DNA from: Burkholderia sp. PAMC 26561
Lineage (GTDB): Bacteria; Pseudomonadota; Gammaproteobacteria; Burkholderiales; Burkholderiaceae
Reading direction: 5' to 3'
DNA length: 64,000 bases
Assembly: GCF_001557535.2 (NCBI RefSeq)
Contig: NZ_CP014306.1
Span: 372,001-436,000 of the forward strand
In this document: positions 26,886 through 36,661 of the stretch, in pieces
How positions within the stretch are numbered: position 1 is the stretch's first letter
Layout of the letters: each line of letters opens with the position of its first letter
Program-made: the position numbers and the translations under genes
Notes under the pieces: model-generated
What the model was told of the DNA's origin: nothing
The model's database searches: none
Seen by the model: only the letters and a program-made list of their open reading frames with translations

Positions 26886-28220
26886 TCAATCGATCTTCTC
26901 GATCTCCACGAGCTTCACCGCGGCACTCGCCTTGGGTGCGGCAACCCCTGAATTTCCCGTCTTGACGTCCTTGCGCTCCACCGTCCGCACGCCGGCACGT
27001 TCTCCCCGGAGCGTGCGCAACTTGTCGTCGAGCCGTCCGAGCACCCACGCCGGCGACAGATGCAGTTCCGCAAACACCCGGCCCTCTGCGCCGAGCGCTG
27101 CACGTTGCTCCGGGTTGGCCACCAGGGATTCGATCGCGGCAGCCAGCGCATCGACATTCTCGGGCGGCACGACCACACCACGCGATGAAACCACGTTATG
27201 CAATTCGGTTCCTGGGCGAGCCATTGCAATCACGACGCGCCCACTCGCGAACATGCCCGTGAGCTTGGACGGCATCACGAGATCTGCCGCATCGCCGCGT
27301 TGCGGGAGGACGTGGATATCGGCGAGATTGAGCAGTTCGTTCAGGCGTTCGACCGGCTGCAGCGCAATGAACCTGCAGTTGCTCAGGTTCTCGCAGGATT
27401 TCTCCAGGTCAGCTTTGGTCGCACCGTTGCCGCAAAAGACGAACGTGATGTCCTCGCGTCCAGCCAGCGCGTGCGCCGCGCCCGCAAGCACTTCTATGCC
27501 TTGCTTCGACCCCATGTTACCCGCGTACAGAACGACCTTGGCGTTCTCGGGAATGGCGAGCTCGTCGCGAAACTTGTTCGCACGTTGCAACGGATAGATC
27601 GCGCTGATGTCCACCCAGTTCGGCAAACGGAACATCTTCGATGACGACACGCCCTTCGTCATCGCGCGCTCGATCATCTTGTCGGAGATCGTCGATACCA
27701 TGTCGAAGCGGCACAGGATCGCGCGCTCCAGGAACCGTGCGATCCGGCCCGCGCGTTCGCTCTTGAGCAAGCCAAGATCGAACGCAGCATCGACTTCGAA
27801 ATCCTGAATGTGCAGCCACGAATGAGCGCCCGTCATTTTCGCGAGCATCAATGCGGCGGGCGCGTTGAGCATGGTCGGCGCAATCGTCATCACCACATCG
27901 GGACGCCACCTTGCCTGCTTCAAAAGCGCAGGCAACGAAGCCGCCGCAAACGATGCAAGATGAATCATCCGCTTCAAGCCACTCGGGTGAGCAGGCACCC
28001 ATAACGGCGCACGCCAGATCCGCACGTGATTGCGCGTTTCACGTGCATTGCGCCACGCCGAAAAACCCTTGGCGATTTTCCATTCCGGATAATACGGAGG
28101 CGCGCATACCACACGAACCTCGTGGCCGTGCTGCTGCAGCGTCTCCGCCATCTCGGCAGTGTACTTTCCCGTACCCGTCAGCTCGGGCGCGTAGTTCAGC
28201 CCGTAGATTAGGATTCTCAT
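26886..28220 (-). CDS. wcaI: Colanic-acid-type glycosyltransferase WcaI
   Basis: This 444-aa GT4 protein has the distinctive WcaI N-terminus MRILIYGLNYAPELTGTGKY and the following HEVRVVCAPPYYPEWKI. Further in are TGAHSWLHIQDFEVDAAFDLG (about 125), KVVLYAGNMGSKQGIEVL (about 228) and the donor-site block RGDAADLVMPSKLTGMFASGR. The C-terminal tail of about 30 residues is Lys/Ala rich. In Escherichia coli WcaI acts in colanic acid repeat assembly, proposed as a fucosyltransferase. Here it closes the operon that makes GDP-L-fucose, which supports the same role. The start at 28220 follows GGAGG; an 8-residue longer start exists at 28244. Confidence 0.88.
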   Translation of the reverse strand: MRILIYGLNYAPELTGTGKYTAEMAETLQQHGHEVRVVCAPPYYPEWKIAKGFSAWRNARETRNHVRIWRAPLWVPAHPSGLKRMIHLASFAAASLPALLKQARWRPDVVMTIAPTMLNAPAALMLAKMTGAHSWLHIQDFEVDAAFDLGLLKSERAGRIARFLERAILCRFDMVSTISDKMIERAMTKGVSSSKMFRLPNWVDISAIYPLQRANKFRDELAIPENAKVVLYAGNMGSKQGIEVLAGAAHALAGREDITFVFCGNGATKADLEKSCENLSNCRFIALQPVERLNELLNLADIHVLPQRGDAADLVMPSKLTGMFASGRVVIAMARPGTELHNVVSSRGVVVPPENVDALAAAIESLVANPEQRAALGAEGRVFAELHLSPAWVLGRLDDKLRTLRGERAGVRTVERKDVKTGNSGVAAPKASAAVKLVEIEKID

Positions 28221-28370
28221 CTTGCCTCCACTTCCGCCGGACAAGCGCGCTCCGGCGAAACGGATTTATGCCAGACATCACTCACGGGACTCGCTCCGGC
28301 GCGTGCGCGTCGGGGCGACCATGTGTGGCTCTCTTGGTTGTTGGGTCGAAACCGGAAGCGGATGGCGCAG

Positions 28371-29513
28371 TCAGTCGCTGAGCATCATCGCGCAGCCCCT
28401 TGCAATGTTTGCGGCCGCGGACGGCGGGTCGAAACGCTGGATCACATCCATACAGCGCCTCGCCGAACCTGCGGTATCGGCGAATGCTTCTATGGACTTG
28501 AGCATCGTGCGTTGCAAAGCCGGTACGTCACCGGCGGGGAATGCATAACCCGATACACCATCGATCACGAGTTCCGGCACGCAGCCGCAGCTCTCGCTCA
28601 CAATCGACGGACAACCATGGCTCAACGCCTCGTTGACAACGAGACCCCACGGTTCGCTCATGCTCGGCAACACCATGCACGTCGCACCGAAGTATTCGAT
28701 CGAAAGCGGCTCGTCCTGCAAGCTGCCGAGGAACGTGATCGAATCCGTCATGCTCATGTCCGCGACCTTGGCCTTGAGTTCGTCGCCCATTGGACCGGTG
28801 CCGACAATGCGCAGCGATGCATCGGGAATACGTTCTTTCAAGCCGCGGAACGCATCGATCAGCGTGCCAATGCCCTTCTCCGGCGACAACCGTCCCACGT
28901 AGACGAACACCGGCTTCGATCCCGCGCGGTAATGCATCCGGTCCTCCAGCGCGCGTTCAGGCGAGAACGAACGCGGCAACGCTGCTGCCTGGCACGGGAT
29001 GAAAATCTTTTCCTGCTTTGCACCAAGCGACATCAGATATTCGCGGCTGCGTTCCCCGAAGCCGAAATAACCATCGCATAGCGAGAAGAACACGCGCTTC
29101 GGAATCGACGTAAGCATCTTGCGCGGCCGGTCACGTCCCGTGGAATCGCAGAATACGGCGCGGCGCTTGCCCGTGAGAATGCAGGCCGCCATCATCGCCC
29201 AGTATTCGGGGCGGTGATAACCCGGCAGCACGACCAGATCCGTCTTCGCCTTCAGCACTTCCCACGTAAGGCGCGCTGTCATGCGCCAGGTCGGAACGTC
29301 TTCATAACAGCCGTTGTAGAGCTTGCGCATCGGATAGCTGTGGAACGAATAATCCACGTCCGAAAATCCAATACGGTCATGTTCGGTATCGGCGATCTGC
29401 ACCATCGAATACTTGATCGACCCCGAGCCTGAAATATTGTGCAGCGCAGACAAGACCGCGCCTTTATGCCGCGACCAGACGACATTATGGAAAATGGTGA
29501 CCCTGGCGTTCAT
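28371..29513 (-). CDS. Family 4 glycosyltransferase
   Basis: This 380-aa GT-B protein has an N-domain with VTIFHNVVWSRHKGAVLSAL and a C-domain with PVFVYVGRLSPEKGIGTLIDA (about 200) and the donor E-x7-E motif SMSEPWGLVVNEALSHGCPSI (about 290). It is probably retaining and acts on the lipid-linked EPS unit. It lies 57 bases after fcl and 150 bases before wcaI on the same strand. A GDP-sugar donor is plausible from the context (GDP-Fuc or GDP-Man) but is not shown by sequence. Confidence 0.88.
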   Translation of the reverse strand: MNARVTIFHNVVWSRHKGAVLSALHNISGSGSIKYSMVQIADTEHDRIGFSDVDYSFHSYPMRKLYNGCYEDVPTWRMTARLTWEVLKAKTDLVVLPGYHRPEYWAMMAACILTGKRRAVFCDSTGRDRPRKMLTSIPKRVFFSLCDGYFGFGERSREYLMSLGAKQEKIFIPCQAAALPRSFSPERALEDRMHYRAGSKPVFVYVGRLSPEKGIGTLIDAFRGLKERIPDASLRIVGTGPMGDELKAKVADMSMTDSITFLGSLQDEPLSIEYFGATCMVLPSMSEPWGLVVNEALSHGCPSIVSESCGCVPELVIDGVSGYAFPAGDVPALQRTMLKSIEAFADTAGSARRCMDVIQRFDPPSAAANIARGCAMMLSD

Positions 29514-29570
29514 GTTCTAGTTATCCCTATTGGTAGCGTGTACTTCACGAGGCATGAGGCACCGCCGGCC

Positions 29571-30527
29571 TCATGCGTGAGCCGGCTGCTGGCTCAGCAC
29601 CTCGTAGTGCTGCAAGAAGTCCTGGTAGGTCGCGCGAATGCCCTGCTCGAGCCCCGTCGATGCAAGCCATCCCATGTTGCCGAGCTTCGATACATCCAGC
29701 AGCTTGCGCATCGTGCCGTCGGGCTTGGTCGCGTCGAACACGAGTTCACCCTCGAAGCCGACAACGCTGCAGACCGTTTCTGCGAGTTCGCGGATCGACA
29801 GGTCTTCACCCACGCCCACGTTGAACACGCCTTCCTCATGCGCGCTTTCCATCAGGAACACGGACGCGTCCGCGAGGTCATCCACGTGCAGGAACTCACG
29901 GCGTGGCGTACCCGATCCCCATACCGTCAGCGTGCTTTCGCCGTTGAGCTTCGCTTCGTGCGCCTTGCGAATCAGCGCCGGCAATACGTGGCTGCTTTTC
30001 AGGTCGTAGTTGTCGTTCGGACCGTAAAGGTTGGTCGGCATCAGCGAGATGAATTTGCAACCGTACTGGCGGTTATAAGCCTCGCAAAGCTTCAACCCTG
30101 CAATCTTCGCAATCGCATACGCCTCGTTGGTCGGTTCCAGCGCGGAGGTCAGGAGGTACTCTTCCTTGATCGGCTGCGGACACGCTTTCGGGTAGATACA
30201 AGACGAACCAAAGAACACCAGTTTCGAAACATTCCAGCGGCATGCCGCATGGATCACGTTGGTTTCGATCGTGAGGTTTTCGTAAATGAACGATGCCGGC
30301 AGCGTCGAATTCGCAAGAATCCCGCCGACCTTCGCGGCCGCGAGCATCACGACGTCGATGCTCTCCTTCTCGAAGAACATGTTCACACCCACCTGATCCG
30401 TCAGGTCGAGCTGCGAACGCGTTCGCGTGATGATGTTCTTGTATCCTGCGTCGGTGAGCCGGCGCACCAGCGCGGAACCCACCATGCCCCGATGACCCGC
30501 TACAAAAATGCGTGCGTTTTTGTCCAT
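29571..30527 (-). CDS. fcl: GDP-L-fucose synthase (GMER)
   Basis: This 318-aa epimerase/reductase converts GDP-4-keto-6-deoxy-D-mannose to GDP-L-fucose with NADPH. Diagnostic features are VAGHRGMVGSALVRRL (Rossmann, about residue 8), AAAKVGGI (about 63), FFGSSCIYP (about 102), YAIAKIAGLKLCEAY (Y-x3-K, about 135) and SSHVLPALIRK. The ATG at 30527 lies 7 bases after the gmd stop, a classic gmd-fcl pair. A longer frame reaching 30692 overlaps gmd and is rejected. It makes L-fucose available for the polymer, unlike the D-rhamnose pathway of cepacian producers; an rmd gene for the latter lies at 59382. Confidence 0.95.
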   Translation of the reverse strand: MDKNARIFVAGHRGMVGSALVRRLTDAGYKNIITRTRSQLDLTDQVGVNMFFEKESIDVVMLAAAKVGGILANSTLPASFIYENLTIETNVIHAACRWNVSKLVFFGSSCIYPKACPQPIKEEYLLTSALEPTNEAYAIAKIAGLKLCEAYNRQYGCKFISLMPTNLYGPNDNYDLKSSHVLPALIRKAHEAKLNGESTLTVWGSGTPRREFLHVDDLADASVFLMESAHEEGVFNVGVGEDLSIRELAETVCSVVGFEGELVFDATKPDGTMRKLLDVSKLGNMGWLASTGLEQGIRATYQDFLQHYEVLSQQPAHA

Positions 30528-30534
30528 GATTTTT

Positions 30535-31653
30535 TTACTCGTGGTGTTCAAGGGCTTTGAATCCGGCCAGCGTGACGAGGGCGTCACGCCGTGCGATCTG
30601 GTAATCCGAACGAACCATCTCCTTGACGAGCGCGGAGAAAGTCGTAGTGGGACGCCAGCCAAGTTTTGCGTGTGCCTTCGAAGGATCGCCAAGCAGGGTT
30701 TCGACTTCGGTCGGACGGAAATAACGCGGATCGACGCGGACGATCACATCACCCTTGACGAGTTTGGTTTCGCGCCCTTCAACCCGGTCGACGATACCGA
30801 CCTCATCCACGCCCTTGCCTTCGAAGCGCAGATGCACGCCAAGCTCGGCCGCCGCCTGAATCACGAACTCGCGCACGCTGTGCTGCTCGCCCGTTGCGAT
30901 CACGAAGTCTTCCGCCTTGTCCTGCTGCAGCATCAGCCATTGCATCTCTACATAGTCGCGCGCATGACCCCAGTCGCGCAGCGCCGAGAGATTGCCGAGA
31001 TACATGTTCTCCTGCAGGCCGACTGCGATACGCGCCATGGCGCGCGTAATCTTGCGCGTGACGAACGTCTCGCCGCGCACCGGCGACTCGTGATTGAACA
31101 AGATGCCGTTGCACGCGTACATGCCATACGCTTCGCGATAATTCACCGTCATCCAGTACGCATACAACTTCGCAGCGGCATACGGACTGCGCGGATAGAA
31201 CGGCGTGGTTTCGCGCTGCGGCGATTCCTGCACGAGGCCATAGAGCTCGGACGTCGATGCCTGGTAGAAGCGCGCTTTCTTCTCCATGCCCAGGATGCGG
31301 ACCGCTTCGAGGATACGCAATGCACCCAGACCATCGGCATTCGCTGTGTACTCGGGCTCTTCGAACGACACCTGCACGTGGCTCTGCGCGCCCAGGTTGT
31401 AGATCTCGTCGGGCTCGGTGCGCTGCACGATATGCATGATGCTCGAGGTATCCGTCAGGTCCCCGTGGTGCAGCACCAGCTTCGGGCCGTCCTCATGCGG
31501 GTCGCTGTAGAGATGGTCGATGCGATCCGTATTGAAGAGCGAACTCCGGCGCTTGATGCCGTGTACCTCATAGCCTTTTTCCAACAAGAGCTGAGCCAGG
31601 TAGGACCCATCCTGTCCCGTCACGCCGGTGATCAAAGCGACCTTGTGTTTCAT
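30535..31653 (-). CDS. gmd: GDP-mannose 4,6-dehydratase
   Basis: This 372-aa enzyme converts GDP-D-mannose to GDP-4-keto-6-deoxy-D-mannose. Motifs are [18 protein letters not shown] (NADP binding, about residue 6), [19 protein letters not shown] (about 85), ASTSELYG (about 128), [12 protein letters not shown] (Y-x3-K, about 155) and [16 protein letters not shown] (about 185). The ATG at 31653 has GAGG 6 bases upstream; the frame to 31710 is a chance extension. It is the only gmd in the window, so its product would have to feed both Fcl next door and Rmd at 59382, unless another gmd lies outside. Confidence 0.96.
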   Translation of the reverse strand: MKHKVALITGVTGQDGSYLAQLLLEKGYEVHGIKRRSSLFNTDRIDHLYSDPHEDGPKLVLHHGDLTDTSSIMHIVQRTEPDEIYNLGAQSHVQVSFEEPEYTANADGLGALRILEAVRILGMEKKARFYQASTSELYGLVQESPQRETTPFYPRSPYAAAKLYAYWMTVNYREAYGMYACNGILFNHESPVRGETFVTRKITRAMARIAVGLQENMYLGNLSALRDWGHARDYVEMQWLMLQQDKAEDFVIATGEQHSVREFVIQAAAELGVHLRFEGKGVDEVGIVDRVEGRETKLVKGDVIVRVDPRYFRPTEVETLLGDPSKAHAKLGWRPTTTFSALVKEMVRSDYQIARRDALVTLAGFKALEHHE

Positions 31654-31723
31654 CTTGTGCCTCTCGTCTTTCTCAGTGAAAGTGGCGCGTCCCGCGCGCC
31701 GCGGCGTCAACGTGTCCAGGGCA

Positions 31724-33955
31724 TCACTCAGGGATGCTCTCGTAGCCGTAGTAGTTGGTATATGAACTGCCTGACATCAGTTTCGATTGCGGCACGTCGG
31801 TGAGAAGCACACCCTTCATGTTCACGCCACCATGCTTCAGGCGCTTCATGGTTTCTCCGATTTCTTCGACCTGGTTGCGGCCATGGCGCACCACCAGCAG
31901 GCTCGTGCCAGCGTGTTTGCCGATCACGGTCGCGTCGGTGACCGCGAGAACCGGCGGGGTATCGATGATCACGAGGTCGTACTGGTGCTTCAGGAACTCG
32001 AGCACTTCGTGCATGCGGTCGCTCATCAGCAGTTCCGACGGATGCGACGGCAGCGAACCCTTGGTCAGCAAGTCCACGCCCGGCAGCACGTCATGCAGCA
32101 CGGCCGCTTCGATATCCGAACCCATCAGCACGTCCGACAGACCCGGCATATGACGCACGCCAAAGTGCGAGTGAACGTCGCCGCGGCGCATGTCGCCGTC
32201 GATCAGCAATACGCGTTTGCGTGTCGATGCAACCAGCGTCGCCAGGTTGACCGAGAGGAACGACTTGCCGGCATCAGGACGCGAACCCGTGAGCATCACC
32301 ACGTTGTTGCGGGCATCGGCCATCTGCAGTTGCAGCGAGGTCCGCAAGCCGCGAATGCCTTCAACCGCAGCATCTTCCGGCGATGTCGCAGCAAGCACGT
32401 GCAGGCCCTGACTACGCGAACCGACCTTCTGTTGCAGGCGAAGCTGCTGGTTGCTGCGCGGAACGATGGCGAACACACGCACGCCCAGACGGTTCTCGAT
32501 TTCTTCCGGACGTTCCACGCCGCCGAACAGCGACTTGCGAACGAACGCCACGATGATGCCGAGCAGCAGTCCCGTACCCAGGCTGATCAGGATCACGATC
32601 AGGCGCTTCGGACGGACAGGATCATCAGCGGCTTCGGCGAAGTCAACCACACGCACGTTGCCCACTTGACCGGCCTTGGCGACGCGCAACTGCTGCGCGC
32701 TGTTGAGCAGGTTCGTGTAGAGCTCGGTATTCACGCGGACATCACGCAAGAGACGCAGCGCGGTCTGCTCGGTATCCGGCAGCACCGAAACGTTCTTGGT
32801 CAGCGAACCTTGCGCGGCTTGCAGTGCACCGATCTGTGCATCGAGCGCGGCCACCGACGGATGGTTCGCCGTGAAGCGCTGCGACAGTTCTGCGCGTTGC
32901 TGTTGCAGATCCATCAGCTTCGTCTTGTTGTCGACGACTTGCTGCAGCAGCAAACGGCTTTCTTCGCCGAGATCGACCGTGCCTTGCTTGTTACGGAAGT
33001 TGTTGTACTTCTGCTCGGCCTGGTCCAGTTGCGTACGCAGTTCCGGCAGTTGTTGCTCGAGGAACGCGAGGGTCTTGCCGGCTTCAGCGGAACGCGTATC
33101 CATGTCCTGCTGGACGAAGCGGCGTGCGATGTTGTTCACGATCGCCGACGTCAGCTTCGCGTCATGACCTTCGAGGCTCAACGCGATGATTCCCGACTGC
33201 AGCGTCGTCTCAGCAACCGTGAGGCGCTTTTGCAGCGCGTCCACCGTGCCGAGCGTCGATGCACGCGTCAGTTCGAACTTCGCGCCCGGCTCACCGGTCA
33301 TCTGTTCGACGAGCAACGTCACCGGACCCAGCGCGCTCGAACCGTTCGCTTCCTGGCCGACCTTGCCGTTCAGGATGGCAATGCCGTCAGGATCGCTAAG
33401 GACGTAGCTGCCGCCCTCGCCTGCCGTCAGGATGTACGTCTTGTCGTACGCTTCTTTCGGCGTGTCGAACTTCGGCACCGAAATCGCTTCGTTGCCCCAC
33501 GCAAAACCCGACAGCCAGCTCACCGGCGCCTGGCCATTGCGTGCGCCGAGAACGTCGCCGATCAGACCGCCCACAATCGGGAAATAACGCGGACGTGCCG
33601 TGATATCCAGATGCAGCTTGTTGACCGTGTCCTCGACCACGAGCCGCGAGCGCAAAAGCTCGATCTCAGCGGCGGTCGTCGACTTCGCGTCGAACATCTG
33701 CGAAACGGTTTGCACCGCGTTCGCATTGTTATTGTTATTGGCGCCTGCCTGGCTTTCAGTGACCTGGATCATCGCGTCGGCGCGATACACCGGCGGCGCA
33801 ATGAACGCGTAGGCCGTGCCGAGCAGCAGCACTGCGAGCGTGACCATAACGATGATCCGCCAGCTCCCCAAGATGGCCGCCAGGTAATCGGACAAGCGCA
33901 GCTCGTCCCCCGTCGACACTACATCCGCATAGCGGTTTTCAAAATTGATGGCCAT
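31724..33955 (-). CDS. wzc: Polysaccharide co-polymerase with tyrosine autokinase domain (Wzc/BceF type)
   Basis: This 743-aa inner-membrane protein has an N-terminal Wzz domain with TM1 ([19 protein letters not shown], about residue 35) and a long periplasmic coiled-coil region with the GNVR signature ([12 protein letters not shown]). TM2 ([20 protein letters not shown], about 445) leads to a cytoplasmic BY-kinase: Walker [15 protein letters not shown] (about 557), Walker A' [11 protein letters not shown] and Walker [10 protein letters not shown] (about 661). The tail has a tyrosine cluster ([12 protein letters not shown]). Together with Wza it controls chain length and export by cycles of tyrosine phosphorylation. 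No low-molecular-weight phosphatase (Wzb/BceD) is next to it. The ATG at 33955 is preferred over a TTG six codons earlier. Confidence 0.95.
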   Translation of the reverse strand: MAINFENRYADVVSTGDELRLSDYLAAILGSWRIIVMVTLAVLLLGTAYAFIAPPVYRADAMIQVTESQAGANNNNNANAVQTVSQMFDAKSTTAAEIELLRSRLVVEDTVNKLHLDITARPRYFPIVGGLIGDVLGARNGQAPVSWLSGFAWGNEAISVPKFDTPKEAYDKTYILTAGEGGSYVLSDPDGIAILNGKVGQEANGSSALGPVTLLVEQMTGEPGAKFELTRASTLGTVDALQKRLTVAETTLQSGIIALSLEGHDAKLTSAIVNNIARRFVQQDMDTRSAEAGKTLAFLEQQLPELRTQLDQAEQKYNNFRNKQGTVDLGEESRLLLQQVVDNKTKLMDLQQQRAELSQRFTANHPSVAALDAQIGALQAAQGSLTKNVSVLPDTEQTALRLLRDVRVNTELYTNLLNSAQQLRVAKAGQVGNVRVVDFAEAADDPVRPKRLIVILISLGTGLLLGIIVAFVRKSLFGGVERPEEIENRLGVRVFAIVPRSNQQLRLQQKVGSRSQGLHVLAATSPEDAAVEGIRGLRTSLQLQMADARNNVVMLTGSRPDAGKSFLSVNLATLVASTRKRVLLIDGDMRRGDVHSHFGVRHMPGLSDVLMGSDIEAAVLHDVLPGVDLLTKGSLPSHPSELLMSDRMHEVLEFLKHQYDLVIIDTPPVLAVTDATVIGKHAGTSLLVVRHGRNQVEEIGETMKRLKHGGVNMKGVLLTDVPQSKLMSGSSYTNYYGYESIPE

Positions 33956-33999
33956 TTTTTGTCGCTCACTCAAACGATCAGACGATCAAACGAAACGCG

Positions 34000-34027
34000 C
34001 CGGCGCCTTTGAAAAGGACGGCGCCGG
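34000..34027 (-). promoter_or_regulatory. Intercistronic hairpin between wza and wzc
   Basis: A perfect 8-bp stem CCGGCGCC / GGCGCCGG (34000-34007 and 34020-34027) lies in the 87-base gap between wza and wzc. No T run follows it. It could act as an RNA-processing or partial-termination signal that sets the Wza to Wzc ratio (inference). Confidence 0.5.
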
Positions 34028-34042
34028 ACACAGCTTCAGTAA

Positions 34043-35224
34043 CTACTTGGTAACGATCGCGGCAGTCAGGCCCGCGTTGATTGCCGGGAGGAACAGATTC
34101 AGCACGCGGTTCGCACGGACCAGGCCGCTGTTATCGACGTAGACAATGTCTTTCGACTCCAGCGGGAACTGGTTCGCAAGCAGCATGGAAACCGGCGAAC
34201 GCGCATCCAGGCGATAAATCACCGGCGTGTCCCCCGCTGTCGAGCGCAGCACGAAAAGCTGCTTCGGATTCGACGTTTCCTGGTTCAACTGGCCCGCTTG
34301 TGCAAGTGCTTCGGCAAGCGTGAGCGTGCCGTCGCGCAACGGCGGAACCGGTGCAGGCTTGTTCACTTCGCCCATCACGTAGACCGTGTTGTCTTCGCGT
34401 GCGTCCACATGCAGCATGTCGCCCGGTTGCAGCATGATGTCGGCGGGGTTCTTGCCGTTCTTCATCATCTGCGCAACGTTCACCGGGTAGGCCGTGCCGT
34501 TGCGCGTGATCGTCACGCGGCTCTGGTCGGCGGTCGGTGCAAAACCACCGGCACGGTTCACTGCTTCGGTCAGCGTCATCGGAATGTCGTTGACGGTCTG
34601 CGCACCAGGTGCACGCACATCACCATCCACATACACCTGCGATGACCGGAACGAAGCCACGCGAACCGTGACTTGCGGCTTCACGAATACCTTGCTCAGC
34701 TCGCCATAGATCTCGCGCTGAATCTGCTCGGCAGTCTTGCCCGATGCGTGGATTGAACGGTTCACATACGGAAACTGCACGTTGCCTTCGCCGTCCACCA
34801 CGAAGCCGGGCGCCGCATCCGACGTCTTGGTGTTCTGCGCCGGCTGACCGACTGCAGCCGCGAGTTCAGGGTGATCCCATACCGTGATCTGCAGTACGTC
34901 GCCCGGTCCCAGCTTGTAGCCGGTCGCCTTCGCGAAGAGACCGAGCTGGCTGGTCGTCTTGTCCATGTTCTTCTGATCCGCGCGGATCTGACGGATCAGC
35001 GTCAGGTCGATCTGCTTGATCGGAATCTGGATGTCGCTTGTCACGTCGCCGTTGTCGGCGCTCGTGACAGGCAATGCAGCCGGTTCGATCATGTGCTGGC
35101 CAGGAGCCAGCGAACATGCAGAAAGCATCGCAGCGATCGCGAGGGAAAGGGCCACACGCGTTCCAGGCACGGCATGGCTGTTTTTGTTCGGCGCCGTGGC
35201 ACCGGATATTTGTTGGCTGTTCAT
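34043..35224 (-). CDS. wza: Outer-membrane polysaccharide export lipoprotein Wza (BceE type)
   Basis: This 393-aa lipoprotein has a signal peptide with the lipobox LSAC at Cys37, after an unusually long polar start. The Poly_export (PES) domain is seen as GYKLGPGDVLQITVWDHPELA (about residue 103). SLBB segments follow (VNRAGGFAPTADQSRVTITR; LAEALAQAGQLNQE). The C-terminus is hydrophobic (VLNLFLPAINAGLTAAIV) and could form the outer-membrane helix. It forms the octameric channel that exports the polymer together with Wzc. The ATG at 35224 has AGGGGAC upstream and lies 16 bases after the glycosyltransferase stop. The frame to 35284 overlaps that gene and is rejected. Confidence 0.94.
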   Translation of the reverse strand: MNSQQISGATAPNKNSHAVPGTRVALSLAIAAMLSACSLAPGQHMIEPAALPVTSADNGDVTSDIQIPIKQIDLTLIRQIRADQKNMDKTTSQLGLFAKATGYKLGPGDVLQITVWDHPELAAAVGQPAQNTKTSDAAPGFVVDGEGNVQFPYVNRSIHASGKTAEQIQREIYGELSKVFVKPQVTVRVASFRSSQVYVDGDVRAPGAQTVNDIPMTLTEAVNRAGGFAPTADQSRVTITRNGTAYPVNVAQMMKNGKNPADIMLQPGDMLHVDAREDNTVYVMGEVNKPAPVPPLRDGTLTLAEALAQAGQLNQETSNPKQLFVLRSTAGDTPVIYRLDARSPVSMLLANQFPLESKDIVYVDNSGLVRANRVLNLFLPAINAGLTAAIVTK

Positions 35225-35240
35225 GTTGTCGTCCCCTGCT

Positions 35241-36617
35241 TCAATAAGCGTTGGTGTGGCGCAAACCTTTGAAGATCGTCGCAAAGATAATTTTCATATC
35301 AAGTCCGAACGACCAGTTACCCAAGTAGTACAAATCATGTGCAACCCGTCCCTCCATTTTTTCGATGCGATCAGTCTCGCCGCGAAATCCGTTGACCTGG
35401 GCCCAGCCGGTGATGCCTGGCTTGATCCGGTACCGATGGATGTAACCCGAGACGACTTTCTGATAAAGATCGTCATGCTCGAGTGCATGCGGACGCGGTC
35501 CCACCACCGACATGTCGCCGCGCAGCACGTTGAAGAATTGCGGCAACTCGTCGAGGCTCGTGCGGCGCAGGAACGCGCCAACACGGGTGATGCGCGGATC
35601 GTTGCGCGTGGCCTGCCGCAACTCCCCTTCTTTCTCCACGTGCATGCGCATGGAGCGGAACTTGTAGATGCTGAAGACACGGCCATCGGCGCCTTTTCTG
35701 CGCTGCTTGAAGAACACCGGGCCACGCGAACTGATCTTGACGGCGACCGCGCAAGCGATCATCACCGGCGCTACGGCAATGAGTGCTGCTGCTGCGAACA
35801 CGCGATCGAAGATCTCTTTTTGCATCATCGCGTTCGGTGGCAATGGCGAAGCAGCCAGATTGATGGTCGGCACGCCGAGCAGGTTCGTCACGCTGCCTTC
35901 GAACAGCGAAAGCGTGCGGACGTCCGGCATGAAACGGATATTGATAAGGTCGTTGCGGAATTCGTCGACGAGCTTGAGGATCGTGCGTTCTTCCGTCAGC
36001 GGCAGCGCAAGCCATACTTCGCCCACGTTCTGCGTGCGGACATAATTGGCGAACGCTTCATGATCTTCGAAGACCGGCACGCGGGTATTCAGCTTGGCGC
36101 CAGTCTGTACGTTGTAGGCCGCCGTCGCACGAAAACCAGCGGCCGGTGCCAGGTCGATCTTGCGGACGATCTCGTCGCAATGATCACCGCAGCCTGCAAC
36201 CGCCACCTGCTTCAGATTCAGGCCCGCGTTGCGGACCCGGCCGAGCACCGTATGGGTCACCATGCGGCCCGCGATCATTCCGGCACCCGCCAGCCCGGTC
36301 CAGTACACGAACCAGAGACGCGACACGAAGTCGATGCGGTGAAGCGAGAACATCAGCACCATCGCGCAAGCCTGCACAATGAGCCAGCTCAACGCGACCT
36401 GTCCGGCGAGCGCACTCTTCGAGCGGCCGCGCCATGATTCGTAGACGCCCAGCGCGGGAAACACGGCAAGCGAAAACGCCGCCGCGAAAGCCACGAACGC
36501 CAAATAAAAGCTGCGTTGCGATACATCGTCGAAACGGATCTGCGACGCCACGAGCGCACCCGCCACGATCATCGCGACGTCGAACATTCTCGCCAGCAGG
36601 TTGGTCATTCCGCGCAT
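35241..36617 (-). CDS. wcaJ: Undecaprenyl-phosphate sugar phosphotransferase (WcaJ/BceB type)
   Basis: This 458-aa PNPT-family enzyme has four or five N-terminal membrane helices, a CoA-binding-like middle region and the catalytic Bac_transf domain. The catalytic part starts at the reentrant helix ([21 protein letters not shown]) and carries [50 protein letters not shown] and [18 protein letters not shown]. It starts repeat-unit synthesis by moving glucose-1-P (from UDP-Glc in the WcaJ/BceB group) onto undecaprenyl phosphate. The start ATG at 36617 has GGGGAG 8 bases upstream. It follows manC closely and precedes wza, as in bce-I, but without the UDP-glucose dehydrogenase and phosphatase genes seen there. 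Confidence 0.93.
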   Translation of the reverse strand: MRGMTNLLARMFDVAMIVAGALVASQIRFDDVSQRSFYLAFVAFAAAFSLAVFPALGVYESWRGRSKSALAGQVALSWLIVQACAMVLMFSLHRIDFVSRLWFVYWTGLAGAGMIAGRMVTHTVLGRVRNAGLNLKQVAVAGCGDHCDEIVRKIDLAPAAGFRATAAYNVQTGAKLNTRVPVFEDHEAFANYVRTQNVGEVWLALPLTEERTILKLVDEFRNDLINIRFMPDVRTLSLFEGSVTNLLGVPTINLAASPLPPNAMMQKEIFDRVFAAAALIAVAPVMIACAVAVKISSRGPVFFKQRRKGADGRVFSIYKFRSMRMHVEKEGELRQATRNDPRITRVGAFLRRTSLDELPQFFNVLRGDMSVVGPRPHALEHDDLYQKVVSGYIHRYRIKPGITGWAQVNGFRGETDRIEKMEGRVAHDLYYLGNWSFGLDMKIIFATIFKGLRHTNAY

Positions 36618-36661
36618 TTTTATTCTCCCCGAACCGCTCAAATCTTTCGCTTGACGGTTAA

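Noticed and set aside
31787..34012. A 741-codon plus-strand frame.
   Set aside because: It is exactly antisense to wzc, whose domains are all recognisable; long antisense frames are common in high-G+C genomes.
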